Shown: positions 9,564 through 16,849 of the stretch, one piece after another
Position numbering within the stretch: position 1 is the stretch's first letter
How the letters are laid out: each line of letters starts with the position of its first letter
Assembly: GCA_019120125.1 (NCBI GenBank)
Contig: DWVR01000032.1
Location: 1-34,216 of the forward strand
Direction of reading: 5' to 3'
DNA: 34,216 nt
Source: Candidatus Phocaeicola excrementigallinarum
GTDB lineage: Bacteria; Bacteroidota; Bacteroidia; Bacteroidales; Bacteroidaceae
Notes under the pieces: generated by a model
Database searches by the model: none
The model's input: only the letters and a program-made list of their open reading frames with translations
Told to the model about the DNA's origin: nothing
Position numbers and translations under genes: made by a program

Positions 9564-9571
9564 TATCTTTG
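9542..9571 (+). promoter_or_regulatory. Promoter of the GH20-like gene
   Basis: TTTG at 9542-9545 and TATCTTTG at 9564-9571 are separated by 18 bp. The -33 box is in the loop of the susD terminator and the -7 box directly follows its T-run. The first useful start codon is about 44 bp downstream at 9615. Confidence 0.65.
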
Positions 9572-9614
9572 TCCGATTATCAATAGTTTGGTTTATATAA
9601 TAAGACTGGAATCC

Positions 9615-11567
9615 ATGAAAAACTTTTGGAAGATTTTGAGTGTGCTGCTTTTATGCGGTTGTTTGGAAGTGAGTGCCGGGAACGCGAAACCTTTTGTCGT
9701 TCCTGAATTGAAGGAATGGAAAGGGCAGGACGGCTTTTTCGTTCCCGGTGAGGACATGCGTGTCGTGTATGGTGTTCCTGAACTGGAAAAGGTGGCGGAG
9801 CTTTTTGCGGATGATTATCGGGAGATGTTCGGAAAGCGTCCCGAGGTCATCTCCGGAAAGCCTTCCGACGGGGATATATTCCTGACCATCAAGAAGGACA
9901 AGAAACTGGGAAAGGAAGGTTATACGGTGTCGGTGGCCAAGCATGTAAGGGTGAGCGCTTCCGAGCCGGTTGGTGTGTATTGGGCCACGAGAACCTTGCT
10001 TCAGATCAGCGAGCAGTCGGACAACCGTCAGTTGCCGAAAGGTACCATCCGCGATTATCCTGATTATGGGATGCGTGGTTTTATGATTGATTGTGGACGT
10101 AAGTTCATTCCGATGTCTTATCTGCGCGATCTGGCGAGAATGCTGGCGTACTATAAGATGAATGTGTTGCATGTTCATCTGAACGACAACGGGTTCAAGC
10201 AGTTTTTCAATCATGACTGGGACAAGACATACGCGGCTTTCCGTCTGGAGTGTGAGACGTTTCCTGGCCTGACAGCCCGTGACGGATATTACACCAAGAA
10301 AGAATTCATTGATTTCCAGAATGAGGCCGCAGAGGATTTTGTAGAGGTGATTCCGGAAATAGACGCGCCGGCGCATACATTGGCGTTCAGTCATTATAAT
10401 CCGGAATTGGGGAGCAAGGAGTATGGAATGGACCATCTGGACTTGTCGAATCCTGAGACTTATAGATTCATGGACGCTCTTTTCAAGGAATACCTGGAAG
10501 GGGACAATCCAGTATTCGTAGGTCCCCGTGTGCATATCGGTACAGACGAATATTCAAACAAGGACAAGAAAGTAGTGGAACAGTTCCGTGCCTTTACTGA
10601 CCATTATATAAGACTGGTGGAGAGTTATGGAAAGAAAGCCTGCGTGTGGGGGGCCTTGACGCATGCCAAGGGAGAGACCCCCGTAAAGGTGGAGAATGTG
10701 GACATGTATACGTGGTATAATGGTTTTGCAGATCCGAAGGAGATGGCTGAACTGGGGTATAAGCAGGTTTGCATTCCGGACGGGATGGTCTACATCGTGC
10801 CGATGGCCGGATATTACCAGGATTATCTTGACATCAAGTATCTGTATGACTCATGGACGCCTGCCCACATCGCCGATGTGGTTTTCGAGGAACACGATCC
10901 TACGCTTCTCGGCGGTATGTTTGCCGTATGGAACGATCATGTGGGGAACGGAATATCGGTGAAGGACATCCATCACCGCACATTCCCGGCTTTGCAGACG
11001 GTGGCTGCAAAGACGTGGAATGTGGCTCCGTCACAGACTTTCGAGGCTTTCGACTCAGCCCGCGGACAATTGAGTGAGGCTCCCGGTGTGAATCAGTTGG
11101 CCAGAATCGGGAAAAAACCGGGGATGGTCTATGAGGTGTCCGAGGTTCGGCCGGGAATGACATTGGAATATCCAGAGATCGGTTACAACTACACCGTGTC
11201 TTTCGACATGGAGGGAAAGGTGGAGAATCCGGGTACGGAACTTTTCCGTTCGTCCGATGCCGTGTTCTATCTGGCGGATCCTGTCAGTGGGATGTTCGGG
11301 TTTGCACGTGACGGTTATCTGAATACGTTCAATTTCCGTCCTTATCCCGGTGAAAAGCTGAATGTGAAGGTTACGGGTGATAATTTCTCCACCTCTTTAT
11401 ATATAAACGGGAAGTTTGTGGAGAAACTGGACGTGCAGAAACGTTATTTCAACGGGGGTAAGGATTCGATGAACTATGTGCGTACTCTAGTCTTTCCGCT
11501 GGAGAAGGCCGGTGATTTCAAAAGTAAGATCATGAATCTGAAAGTGTACAACCAGTTGCTGAAGTAA
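9615..11567 (+). CDS. GH20 beta-N-acetylhexosaminidase-like secreted enzyme, divergent active site
   Basis: About 650 residues. GH20 enzymes remove terminal beta-GlcNAc or GalNAc by substrate-assisted catalysis. An N-terminal GH20b-like domain (about 30-140) precedes the TIM barrel (RGFMIDCGRKFIPMSYLRDL; MNVLHVHLNDNGF). The general-acid pair is Asp311-Glu312 in HIGTDEY. The C-terminal about 130 residues look like a LamG/concanavalin-type beta-sandwich. Several motifs depart from typical GH20: HxGGDE is HIGTDE, HWHLxDDQ is HVHLNDNG, and the late WxE motif is AVWNDH. The start at 9615 gives a signal peptide; its LCGC could be a lipobox, so periplasmic or lipid-anchored are both possible. An upstream ATG at 9543 would lie within the terminator and was rejected. 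Membership of GH20 is likely; hexosaminidase specificity is inference. Confidence 0.85.
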   Translation: MKNFWKILSVLLLCGCLEVSAGNAKPFVVPELKEWKGQDGFFVPGEDMRVVYGVPELEKVAELFADDYREMFGKRPEVISGKPSDGDIFLTIKKDKKLGKEGYTVSVAKHVRVSASEPVGVYWATRTLLQISEQSDNRQLPKGTIRDYPDYGMRGFMIDCGRKFIPMSYLRDLARMLAYYKMNVLHVHLNDNGFKQFFNHDWDKTYAAFRLECETFPGLTARDGYYTKKEFIDFQNEAAEDFVEVIPEIDAPAHTLAFSHYNPELGSKEYGMDHLDLSNPETYRFMDALFKEYLEGDNPVFVGPRVHIGTDEYSNKDKKVVEQFRAFTDHYIRLVESYGKKACVWGALTHAKGETPVKVENVDMYTWYNGFADPKEMAELGYKQVCIPDGMVYIVPMAGYYQDYLDIKYLYDSWTPAHIADVVFEEHDPTLLGGMFAVWNDHVGNGISVKDIHHRTFPALQTVAAKTWNVAPSQTFEAFDSARGQLSEAPGVNQLARIGKKPGMVYEVSEVRPGMTLEYPEIGYNYTVSFDMEGKVENPGTELFRSSDAVFYLADPVSGMFGFARDGYLNTFNFRPYPGEKLNVKVTGDNFSTSLYINGKFVEKLDVQKRYFNGGKDSMNYVRTLVFPLEKAGDFKSKIMNLKVYNQLLK

Positions 11568-11638
11568 GTCTGGTTTGTCCGCGGGATTTCTGGAAATAGA
11601 TAAAGAGACTGTCCCAAAACAAAAAACCACTTTCATTT

Positions 11639-11716
11639 TGTCATCCTGAACGGAGTGAAGGATCTCGAAAACACAAACTAATATACACGAGATCCTTCGC
11701 TTTGCTCAGGATGACA
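11639..11716. repeat. Palindromic intergenic repeat
   Basis: Long imperfect inverted repeat. The left arm begins TGTCATCCTGAACGGAGTGA and ends GGATCTCG; the right arm begins CGAGATCC and ends CTCAGGATGACA. The flanks carry AGAGACTGTCCCAAAA (from about 11605) and TTTTGATACAACCTCT (11740-11755). I recall this CATCCTGA / TCAGGATG palindrome as recurring in Bacteroidales intergenic DNA; its mobility or function is unclear. The 11568-12113 gap otherwise holds only a doubtful small ORF at 11905. Confidence 0.75.
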
Positions 11717-11904
11717 TTGCTTTTTGATAGTCAATTCTCATTTTGATACAACCTCTTTTTTTATGTCTCTATATCCGAAGTCTGTCCGGTTCTTGTGAGT
11801 GGTGGATGGGAAAAAACAAGAAATCCCTTAAAACAGGTATTGCCGGACAATTCCAAGTCCCGTACCTTTTGCAAAAGTAAAATCAGAAACGTTGTTCATT
11901 ATAA

Positions 11905-12069
11905 ATGCAGGTGCTGAAAGAGGACATACTGGAATACATGCTGAAGGAACACCACGGCATACGGGAAGAGGATTTAATGAGCCACAGAGCCAAGCTTATA
12001 GGGGAAAGTAATAATCCGTCCCGATTTCGGCTGTCTCCGTTGGGGACAGCGGTTGTCGGGGAGGATTAG
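11905..12069 (+). CDS. Possible small ORF, 54 aa, unrecognised
   Basis: ATG at 11905 to TAG at 12067-12069 encodes a charged peptide starting MQVLKEDILEYMLKEHHGIR and ending in LSPLGTAVVGED. A stop codon (TAA, 11902-11904) directly precedes the ATG, so this is not the tail of a longer frame. I do not recognise it. It could be a real small protein, a remnant of a larger gene beside the palindromic repeat, or chance; no convincing promoter or ribosome binding site was seen. Confidence 0.25.
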   Translation: MQVLKEDILEYMLKEHHGIREEDLMSHRAKLIGESNNPSRFRLSPLGTAVVGED

Positions 12070-12113
12070 AAGATTTCTTGACGTGGGCAAAGGCTATGCT
12101 GAATATCCGTACA

Positions 12114-12917
12114 TTATTTTATATACGAATCTTTTTCCATATAATATAAGCCTTCGCCCCGCTCGCCGTATTCCATGTCTTCTAGTTCCACTTTAAAGAT
12201 GCGGTAAGGCAAGTTGGTCGTGCGTTTGGGACGGTCTACCGTCAGCAGATAAGCGTTGCCGTATTCGTTGGATCCGAAGTATTCCTTGATTTCTTGTTTC
12301 ATCAGCACGGGGACTTCCTCGCCGTCTATCCATACGGTGGCTTTCAGTTGGTCGGCGTGAGGTGCCATTATGATTCCTTTAGCATCTTTTTGGGCAGTTC
12401 CCAATTGGATTTTACTCAAATTCTCGCCGTTTCTTGCATCGAAGTCTTGTTTCATAATCCGCTGAAGGCGGGTCAGGCTCATGGGACGCACATAAATCTG
12501 GTAAGTAGGCATACCGCCTGGAACACGGAACACACGTAGCCCGTATACCTCCATGCGATGGAATCGGATATTGAGCGTTGTATCGCGGTCGGCTATGAAA
12601 TCCCAAGCCCAGAACTCCAGCTTCCGGTCTTCATCGGATACATCGGTTTTTGCTGTGTGCAGATATACATCCATTTGGCAAGCTGCCATGCTCTGATACT
12701 TTCCTTTGGGGATGCGGGCGGAATAATGCCCTTGCGAGTCTGTCAGGGCTTGAATAACATTTCGGAACGAGGGGCTTTTCCACATTACGGTGCAACTGTT
12801 CATCGGATTCCCGTTAAAGTCGGTCGCTGTTCCTTGAATCGTTACGCTGTCGGCAGGCGTTTGGGCGAAAAGATTGCCGCCAAACAGGAGGATGGCAAGG
12901 GTAAATTTCATATTCAT
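12114..12917 (-). CDS. Secreted protein with carboxypeptidase-regulatory-like domain, function unknown
   Basis: About 267 residues. A signal peptide (MNMKFTLAILLFGGNLFA-Q) is followed by a beta-sandwich regulatory-like domain (about 25-120: VTIQGTATDFNGNPMNSCTV, ALTDSQGHYSARIPKGKY). The rest (YQIYVRPMSLTRLQRIMKQD, VWIDGEEVPVLMKQEIKEYF) is not recognised. ATGs at 12917 and 12911 both keep the signal peptide; the in-frame ATG at 13013 adds 32 unlikely residues and was rejected. A TATCTTCG near-match to the -7 box lies about 30 bp upstream on the minus strand. It is transcribed alone, divergent from fldA. Likely periplasmic or surface-associated. Confidence 0.75.
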   Translation of the reverse strand: MNMKFTLAILLFGGNLFAQTPADSVTIQGTATDFNGNPMNSCTVMWKSPSFRNVIQALTDSQGHYSARIPKGKYQSMAACQMDVYLHTAKTDVSDEDRKLEFWAWDFIADRDTTLNIRFHRMEVYGLRVFRVPGGMPTYQIYVRPMSLTRLQRIMKQDFDARNGENLSKIQLGTAQKDAKGIIMAPHADQLKATVWIDGEEVPVLMKQEIKEYFGSNEYGNAYLLTVDRPKRTTNLPYRIFKVELEDMEYGERGEGLYYMEKDSYIK

Positions 12918-13085
12918 AATTGATAATTTTTGTTTTTGCTTTGCGAAGATAGGGAAAATCGGGAAGCGGGAAAAGCACGGTGATAAAACTTTGTGCCCGT
13001 TTTTATGCCCCATAGAAAGGCTGCATCTTCTTTAACGGTATGCCGATAGACGAGATAGCACTTTGAAAACCCCTATTTTTAGGTA

Positions 13086-13116
13086 TTTCATGTTTCATGT
13101 GAAGGCATTTACTTTG
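13086..13116 (+). promoter_or_regulatory. Probable flavodoxin promoter with nearby palindrome
   Basis: TTTC at 13086-13089 and TTACTTTG at 13109-13116 are 19 bp apart, each one base from consensus. Immediately upstream, CCTATTTTTAGG (13072-13083) is a short inverted repeat that could be an operator. The start codon follows 27 bp after the -7 box. Confidence 0.5.
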
Positions 13117-13143
13117 TAATGTCAAATCAAAACAAAGACAATA

Positions 13144-13650
13144 ATGAAAAAGACAGGAGTATTTTACGGTTCTACAACCGGAACGACAGAATCAGTAGCC
13201 AATCTGATAGCGAAGAAATTAGGTGTTGCACCGGCAGATGTGCACGATGTCAGCAAGATGAATGCTGATGTGGTTGGGGCGTATGAAGTCTTGATATTGG
13301 GAACCTCCACGTGGGGAGACGGTGAATTGCAGGATGACTGGTATGATGGCATCAAGGTGTTGAAAGGGATGGACTTGAAAGACAAAATCATTGCCTTGTT
13401 CGGATGCGGCGACTCTGAATCATACGGCGATACGTTTTGCGACGGTATGGGCATCCTTTACGAGGATTTAAAAGGCAGTGGATGCCGTTTCATAGGGGCT
13501 GTTCCTGATACGGATTATACCTACAGCTCGTCTGTTTCGGTCATTGACGGCAACTTCGTAGGGCTTGCCATTGATGAAATGAATGAAAGCGGAAAGACGG
13601 AAGAGCGTGTCACGGCCTGGATCGGCTTGATAAAGGCCGAATTAGCGTAA
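13144..13650 (+). CDS. fldA: Flavodoxin
   Basis: 168 residues, a cytosolic FMN electron carrier that commonly replaces ferredoxin when iron is short. The FMN phosphate loop is GSTTGTTE (about 9-16). The aromatic FMN-stacking loops are STWGDGELQDDW and FGCGDSESYGDTFCDGM. The length is that of a long-chain flavodoxin. The neighbouring DUF2023 gene 69 bp downstream is its usual companion in Bacteroidales, so the two are probably co-transcribed. Iron-responsive control is expected from the family, but no known operator is proven here. Confidence 0.96.
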   Translation: MKKTGVFYGSTTGTTESVANLIAKKLGVAPADVHDVSKMNADVVGAYEVLILGTSTWGDGELQDDWYDGIKVLKGMDLKDKIIALFGCGDSESYGDTFCDGMGILYEDLKGSGCRFIGAVPDTDYTYSSSVSVIDGNFVGLAIDEMNESGKTEERVTAWIGLIKAELA

Positions 13651-13719
13651 GCCATTTAGCTGATAGTTGCGGCCGGGTGTCCAAGAAATTCCCGGTTTCA
13701 ACTGTCAACTGTCCATTAT

Positions 13720-14118
13720 ATGTCAACCATCAATCCCCAATATAATATGGAACCGAATCCCGCCGATATGAAAGTCTTTCTGAATCACATCTATGAATTC
13801 AAGAAAGGAGTACGCCGTATGGTGTTGTATACTACCAATAAAAAATACGAGGATTTTGCCGTAAGGCGTTTAGCAAACCAACATATCAGGTTCATTGTAC
13901 AGCGAGTGGACGATGAGCGCATCAACCTGTTCTTCGGATGTGACGAATGCATCGAAGCCATCCGTCTGTTGGTCAACCGTCCGCTGAACAAGCTGACGCC
14001 GGAAGAAGATTTCATTTTGGGAGCCATGCTGGGATATGACATCTGTGTGCAGTGCCGTCGGTATTGCGACCGTAAGCAACGACGGTTTCCTGACCGAACA
14101 TTTCAAGTGCAGAATTGA
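13720..14118 (+). CDS. DUF2023 family protein, flavodoxin-associated
   Basis: 132 residues, or about 116 if translation begins at the ATG at 13768 (MKVFLNHIYEFKKG), where the conserved family sequence starts. The core FLNHIYEFKKGVRRMVLYTT and a C-terminal CDECIEA / CVQCRRYC cysteine cluster are visible, the latter possibly metal-binding. The role is unknown; the family is typically found beside flavodoxin, as here, which suggests a part in flavodoxin maturation or electron transfer. It is followed by a bidirectional terminator. Confidence 0.85.
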   Translation: MSTINPQYNMEPNPADMKVFLNHIYEFKKGVRRMVLYTTNKKYEDFAVRRLANQHIRFIVQRVDDERINLFFGCDECIEAIRLLVNRPLNKLTPEEDFILGAMLGYDICVQCRRYCDRKQRRFPDRTFQVQN

Positions 14119-14216
14119 AACAATCATAGAATGTCTTTTAGTGGCCAATCTGATAACCGAACCTTATCAGAAGTGCTCCTTTTTGATGCCTTTCGGTTGT
14201 CCGCCGGATGAAACAT

Positions 14217-14256
14217 AAAAAAGTCCCGTAAAACCATAACTTTACGGGACTTAACT
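14217..14256. terminator. Bidirectional terminator between DUF2023 gene and tRNA-Ser(TGA)
   Basis: AAGTCCCGTAAA (14221-14232) and TTTACGGGACTT (14241-14252) form a perfect 12-bp stem with an 8-nt loop. On the minus strand it is followed by a run of six T; the plus side is weaker. It sits between convergent units and can serve both. Confidence 0.8.
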
Positions 14257-14288
14257 TGGATTTTTACCTATATGATTTCAGGCTCTGG

Positions 14289-14373
14289 CGGAGAGACAGG
14301 GATTCGAACCCCGGGTACCTCGCGGTACAACGGTTTTCAAGACCGCCGCAATCGACCACTCTGCCACCTCTCC
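14289..14373 (-). tRNA. tRNA-Ser (anticodon TGA)
   Basis: An 85-nt class II tRNA on the minus strand. The acceptor GGAGAGG pairs with the 3' TCTCTCC. The anticodon loop CTTGAAA carries TGA (14337-14339 on the plus strand as TCA), decoding UCN codons. It has a long variable arm (GTACCGCGAGGTAC) and T-loop TTCGAAT. The discriminator is G; CCA is not encoded. Confidence 0.95.
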
Positions 14374-14410
14374 AAAACTCCTTTAGGAGCGCTCCTTTTC
14401 AAAAGCGATG

Positions 14411-14441
14411 CAAAGATAGGTGTTATTTTTGAATCTGCAAA
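14411..14441 (-). promoter_or_regulatory. Promoter of tRNA-Ser(TGA)
   Basis: Read on the minus strand: TTTG (14438-14441), 19 bp, TATCTTTG (14411-14418), followed by CATCGC exactly as at the tRNA-Glu promoter. Upstream on the same strand are two GTGAAGAA-type repeats (14475-14495), then the 22-bp palindromic array. Confidence 0.75.
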
Positions 14442-14520
14442 ATTTTATTCCTTTTATTTTTCGAAATACTGTTTTCTTCACGTATTCTTCACGTCTTTCA
14501 GACTGACAATTTGTCCGGTA

Positions 14521-14610
14521 AAAAACGTCAAGACGTTTGGATTGGAACATCAGGACGTTTGTCTTAAAATGTCAAGACGTTTCAGATGAAACGTCAAGGC
14601 GTTTTTGAGG
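14521..14610. repeat. 22-bp tandem palindromic repeat array, copy B
   Basis: A partial unit at 14521-14531, full 22-bp units at 14532-14553, 14554-14575 and 14576-14597, and a partial unit at 14598-14610. The shared frame is GACGTTT, about six variable bases, AAACGTCAA (variants AACATCAG, AAATGTCAA). The variable centres differ while the arms are conserved. It is the same element as at 1-59, and lies about 80 bp upstream of the tRNA-Ser(TGA) -33 box. The rest of 14611-14735 shows nothing recognisable. Confidence 0.85.
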
Positions 14611-14735
14611 AACTGTCTTTTTATTGTGTATGGCCGATGGTTTCTTTTGTAATCGGTTGATTGTTAGGTTGCTGACTTGCTGTGACATATTGTCAGTCTC
14701 TCCTGTGGACTTGCCGTTTCAATAAAGCTTTTCCG

Positions 14736-14769
14736 TTTGTCTGTTTTTCATCTTTTTATATTATCTTTG
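14736..14769 (+). promoter_or_regulatory. Probable dsbD operon promoter
   Basis: TATCTTTG at 14762-14769 is a perfect -7 box. TTTG at 14736-14739 is 22 bp upstream, slightly long. The start codon is 61 bp after the -7 box. Confidence 0.55.
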
Positions 14770-14830
14770 TCGCGGATTAAAAACATTATTTTCCTATTGT
14801 TAGACATTAAATTAAGAAGTTACCAGCACT

Positions 14831-16837
14831 ATGATTAGAAAAGTCGTTCTCAGCGCGCTCTGCATGATGTGGTTGTGTCTGCAGGTGGTGGCACAGATTC
14901 AGGATCCGGTGAAATTCAGGACTGAATGGAAAAATCTTTCCGACAATGAGGCGGAAATCGTCTTTACGGGAACCATGGATGCCGGATGGCATGTGTATTC
15001 GACTGACCTTCCTGAGGGAGGGCCTATATCCGCCACTTTCAATGTGGACAAGATTACGGGTGCCGAGCTTGCGGGCAAATTGGAGCCACGCGGTAAGGTG
15101 GTCGACAAGATGGACCCTGTTTTCGGGATGCAGGTAAAATTCTTTGAGGGCGGAACGGCGGTTTTCGCCCAAAAAGTCAGGTTGACGGGCGGCAAGTATG
15201 AAGTGACCGGTTATCTGCAGTACGGAGCCTGCAATGATGAGAACTGTCTTCCGCCTACCAATGTGGAGTTTTCCTATAAAGGTGAGGCGGCCGGTGCGGC
15301 ACAGGATGTAGTGGCGGTTCCGGAAGCTGAGAAGGCTGAGACGGTGGAGGATACCGCGTCAGCCCGGGTGGCTTTGTCGCCGTTGAGGCTGTCCGGTTCC
15401 CAGGCAGTGGATTACTGGACTCCTGTGGTGGATGAGCTCCGCGGATATGGCGAAGAGATCAGTCAGGAATCCCATTCGTGGATCTATATCTTCTTTGCGG
15501 GGTTTGTGGGCGGACTTCTGGCGTTGTTCACTCCTTGCGTATGGCCTATCATCCCGATGACGGTGAGTTTCTTCCTGAAACGCACGAAGGACAAGAGGAA
15601 GGGTATCCGTGACGCCTTTACTTACGGTGCTTCGATTGTCGTGATCTATGTGGCTTTGGGACTTGCCATTACGTTGATATTCGGAGCCAGCGCGTTGAAC
15701 GACCTGTCTACCAGTGCTATTTTCAATATTTTCTTTTTCCTGATGCTTGTGGTGTTCGCCGCTTCCTTCTTCGGGGCGTTCGAGATTACCTTGCCTTCAA
15801 AGTGGAGCAATGCCGTGGACAGCAAGGCGGAGCAGACCACTGGTCTGTTGAGCATCTTCCTGATGGCGTTCACGCTTTCGCTGGTGTCTTTCTCTTGCAC
15901 GGGTCCGATTATCGGATTCCTGCTGGTTGAGGTGTCTACGACGAACAGTGTCATTGCTCCTGCGCTCGGCATGCTGGGATTTGCCATCGCGCTTGCCCTG
16001 CCGTTCACTCTGTTCGCCTTGTTCCCGTCGTGGTTGAAGTCGATGCCGAAATCGGGAGGATGGATGAATGTCATCAAGGTAGTGCTGGGCTTCCTTGAAC
16101 TGGCTTTTGCCTTGAAGTTCCTGTCGGTGGCCGATCTGGCTTACGGCTGGCGTCTGCTTGACCGTGAGACATTCCTGGCCTTGTGGATTGTCATCTTCGC
16201 GCTTCTCGGAGTGTATCTGCTGGGTAAGATCAAATTCCCGCACGATGATGATGACACGAAAGTCAGCGTGCCCCGTTTCTTCATGGCACTGATCTCGCTT
16301 GCTTTTGCCGTTTACATGATACCCGGTCTCTGGGGTGCGCCGCTGAAGGCGGTCAGCGCTTTCGCTCCTCCCATGCAGACGCAGGATTTCAACCTTTATA
16401 AGAATGAGGTGCATGCCCGTTTCAACGATTATGACGCCGGAATGGAATATGCGCGTCAGCACGGAAAACCGGTCATGATTGATTTCACGGGATATGGGTG
16501 CGTGAATTGCCGCAAGATGGAACTGGCGGTGTGGACTGACCCGAAGGTAAGCAAGCTTCTTACGGATGATTATGTGCTGATTACGCTGTATGTGGACGAG
16601 AAGACGAAGCTGTCCGAGCCTGTCAAGGTGGACGAGAACGGCACGGAGCGTACGTTGCGTACGGTGGGCGACAAATGGAGTTATCTGCAGCGTTCCAAGT
16701 TCGGCGCGAACGCCCAGCCTTTCTATGTGTTGCTGGACAACGAGGGAAAGCCTTTGAACAAGTCTTATTCGTATGACGAGGATATCGACAAATATGTGGA
16801 TTTCCTTGAGACAGGTCTGGAAAACTATAAAAAATAA
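14831..16837 (+). CDS. dsbD: Thiol:disulfide interchange protein DsbD
   Basis: 668 residues. It moves electrons from cytoplasmic thioredoxin across the inner membrane to periplasmic thiol proteins. Signal peptide (1-21, ending VVA-Q); N-terminal DsbD-alpha domain with the active pair Cys134/Cys139 ([12 protein letters not shown]); a transmembrane beta domain of about eight helices with the paired cysteines Cys236 ([10 protein letters not shown]) and Cys356 ([10 protein letters not shown]); and a C-terminal thioredoxin-like gamma domain with C557-V-N-C560 in [11 protein letters not shown]. All three cysteine pairs are present, so it should be active. cyuA-like follows after 12 bp in the same direction, suggesting an operon. 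Confidence 0.96.
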   Translation: MIRKVVLSALCMMWLCLQVVAQIQDPVKFRTEWKNLSDNEAEIVFTGTMDAGWHVYSTDLPEGGPISATFNVDKITGAELAGKLEPRGKVVDKMDPVFGMQVKFFEGGTAVFAQKVRLTGGKYEVTGYLQYGACNDENCLPPTNVEFSYKGEAAGAAQDVVAVPEAEKAETVEDTASARVALSPLRLSGSQAVDYWTPVVDELRGYGEEISQESHSWIYIFFAGFVGGLLALFTPCVWPIIPMTVSFFLKRTKDKRKGIRDAFTYGASIVVIYVALGLAITLIFGASALNDLSTSAIFNIFFFLMLVVFAASFFGAFEITLPSKWSNAVDSKAEQTTGLLSIFLMAFTLSLVSFSCTGPIIGFLLVEVSTTNSVIAPALGMLGFAIALALPFTLFALFPSWLKSMPKSGGWMNVIKVVLGFLELAFALKFLSVADLAYGWRLLDRETFLALWIVIFALLGVYLLGKIKFPHDDDDTKVSVPRFFMALISLAFAVYMIPGLWGAPLKAVSAFAPPMQTQDFNLYKNEVHARFNDYDAGMEYARQHGKPVMIDFTGYGCVNCRKMELAVWTDPKVSKLLTDDYVLITLYVDEKTKLSEPVKVDENGTERTLRTVGDKWSYLQRSKFGANAQPFYVLLDNEGKPLNKSYSYDEDIDKYVDFLETGLENYKK

Positions 16838-16849
16838 TATAGATACGAC

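Noticed and set aside
14036-14218. 60-codon ORF overlapping the end of the DUF2023 gene
   Set aside because: It mostly overlaps a supported gene in another frame and runs into the bidirectional terminator; no independent signal.
14521-14610. Short CRISPR array
   Set aside because: The 22-bp units are contiguous, with only about six variable bases inside each palindrome; there are no spacers of 25-40 bp and no cas genes.
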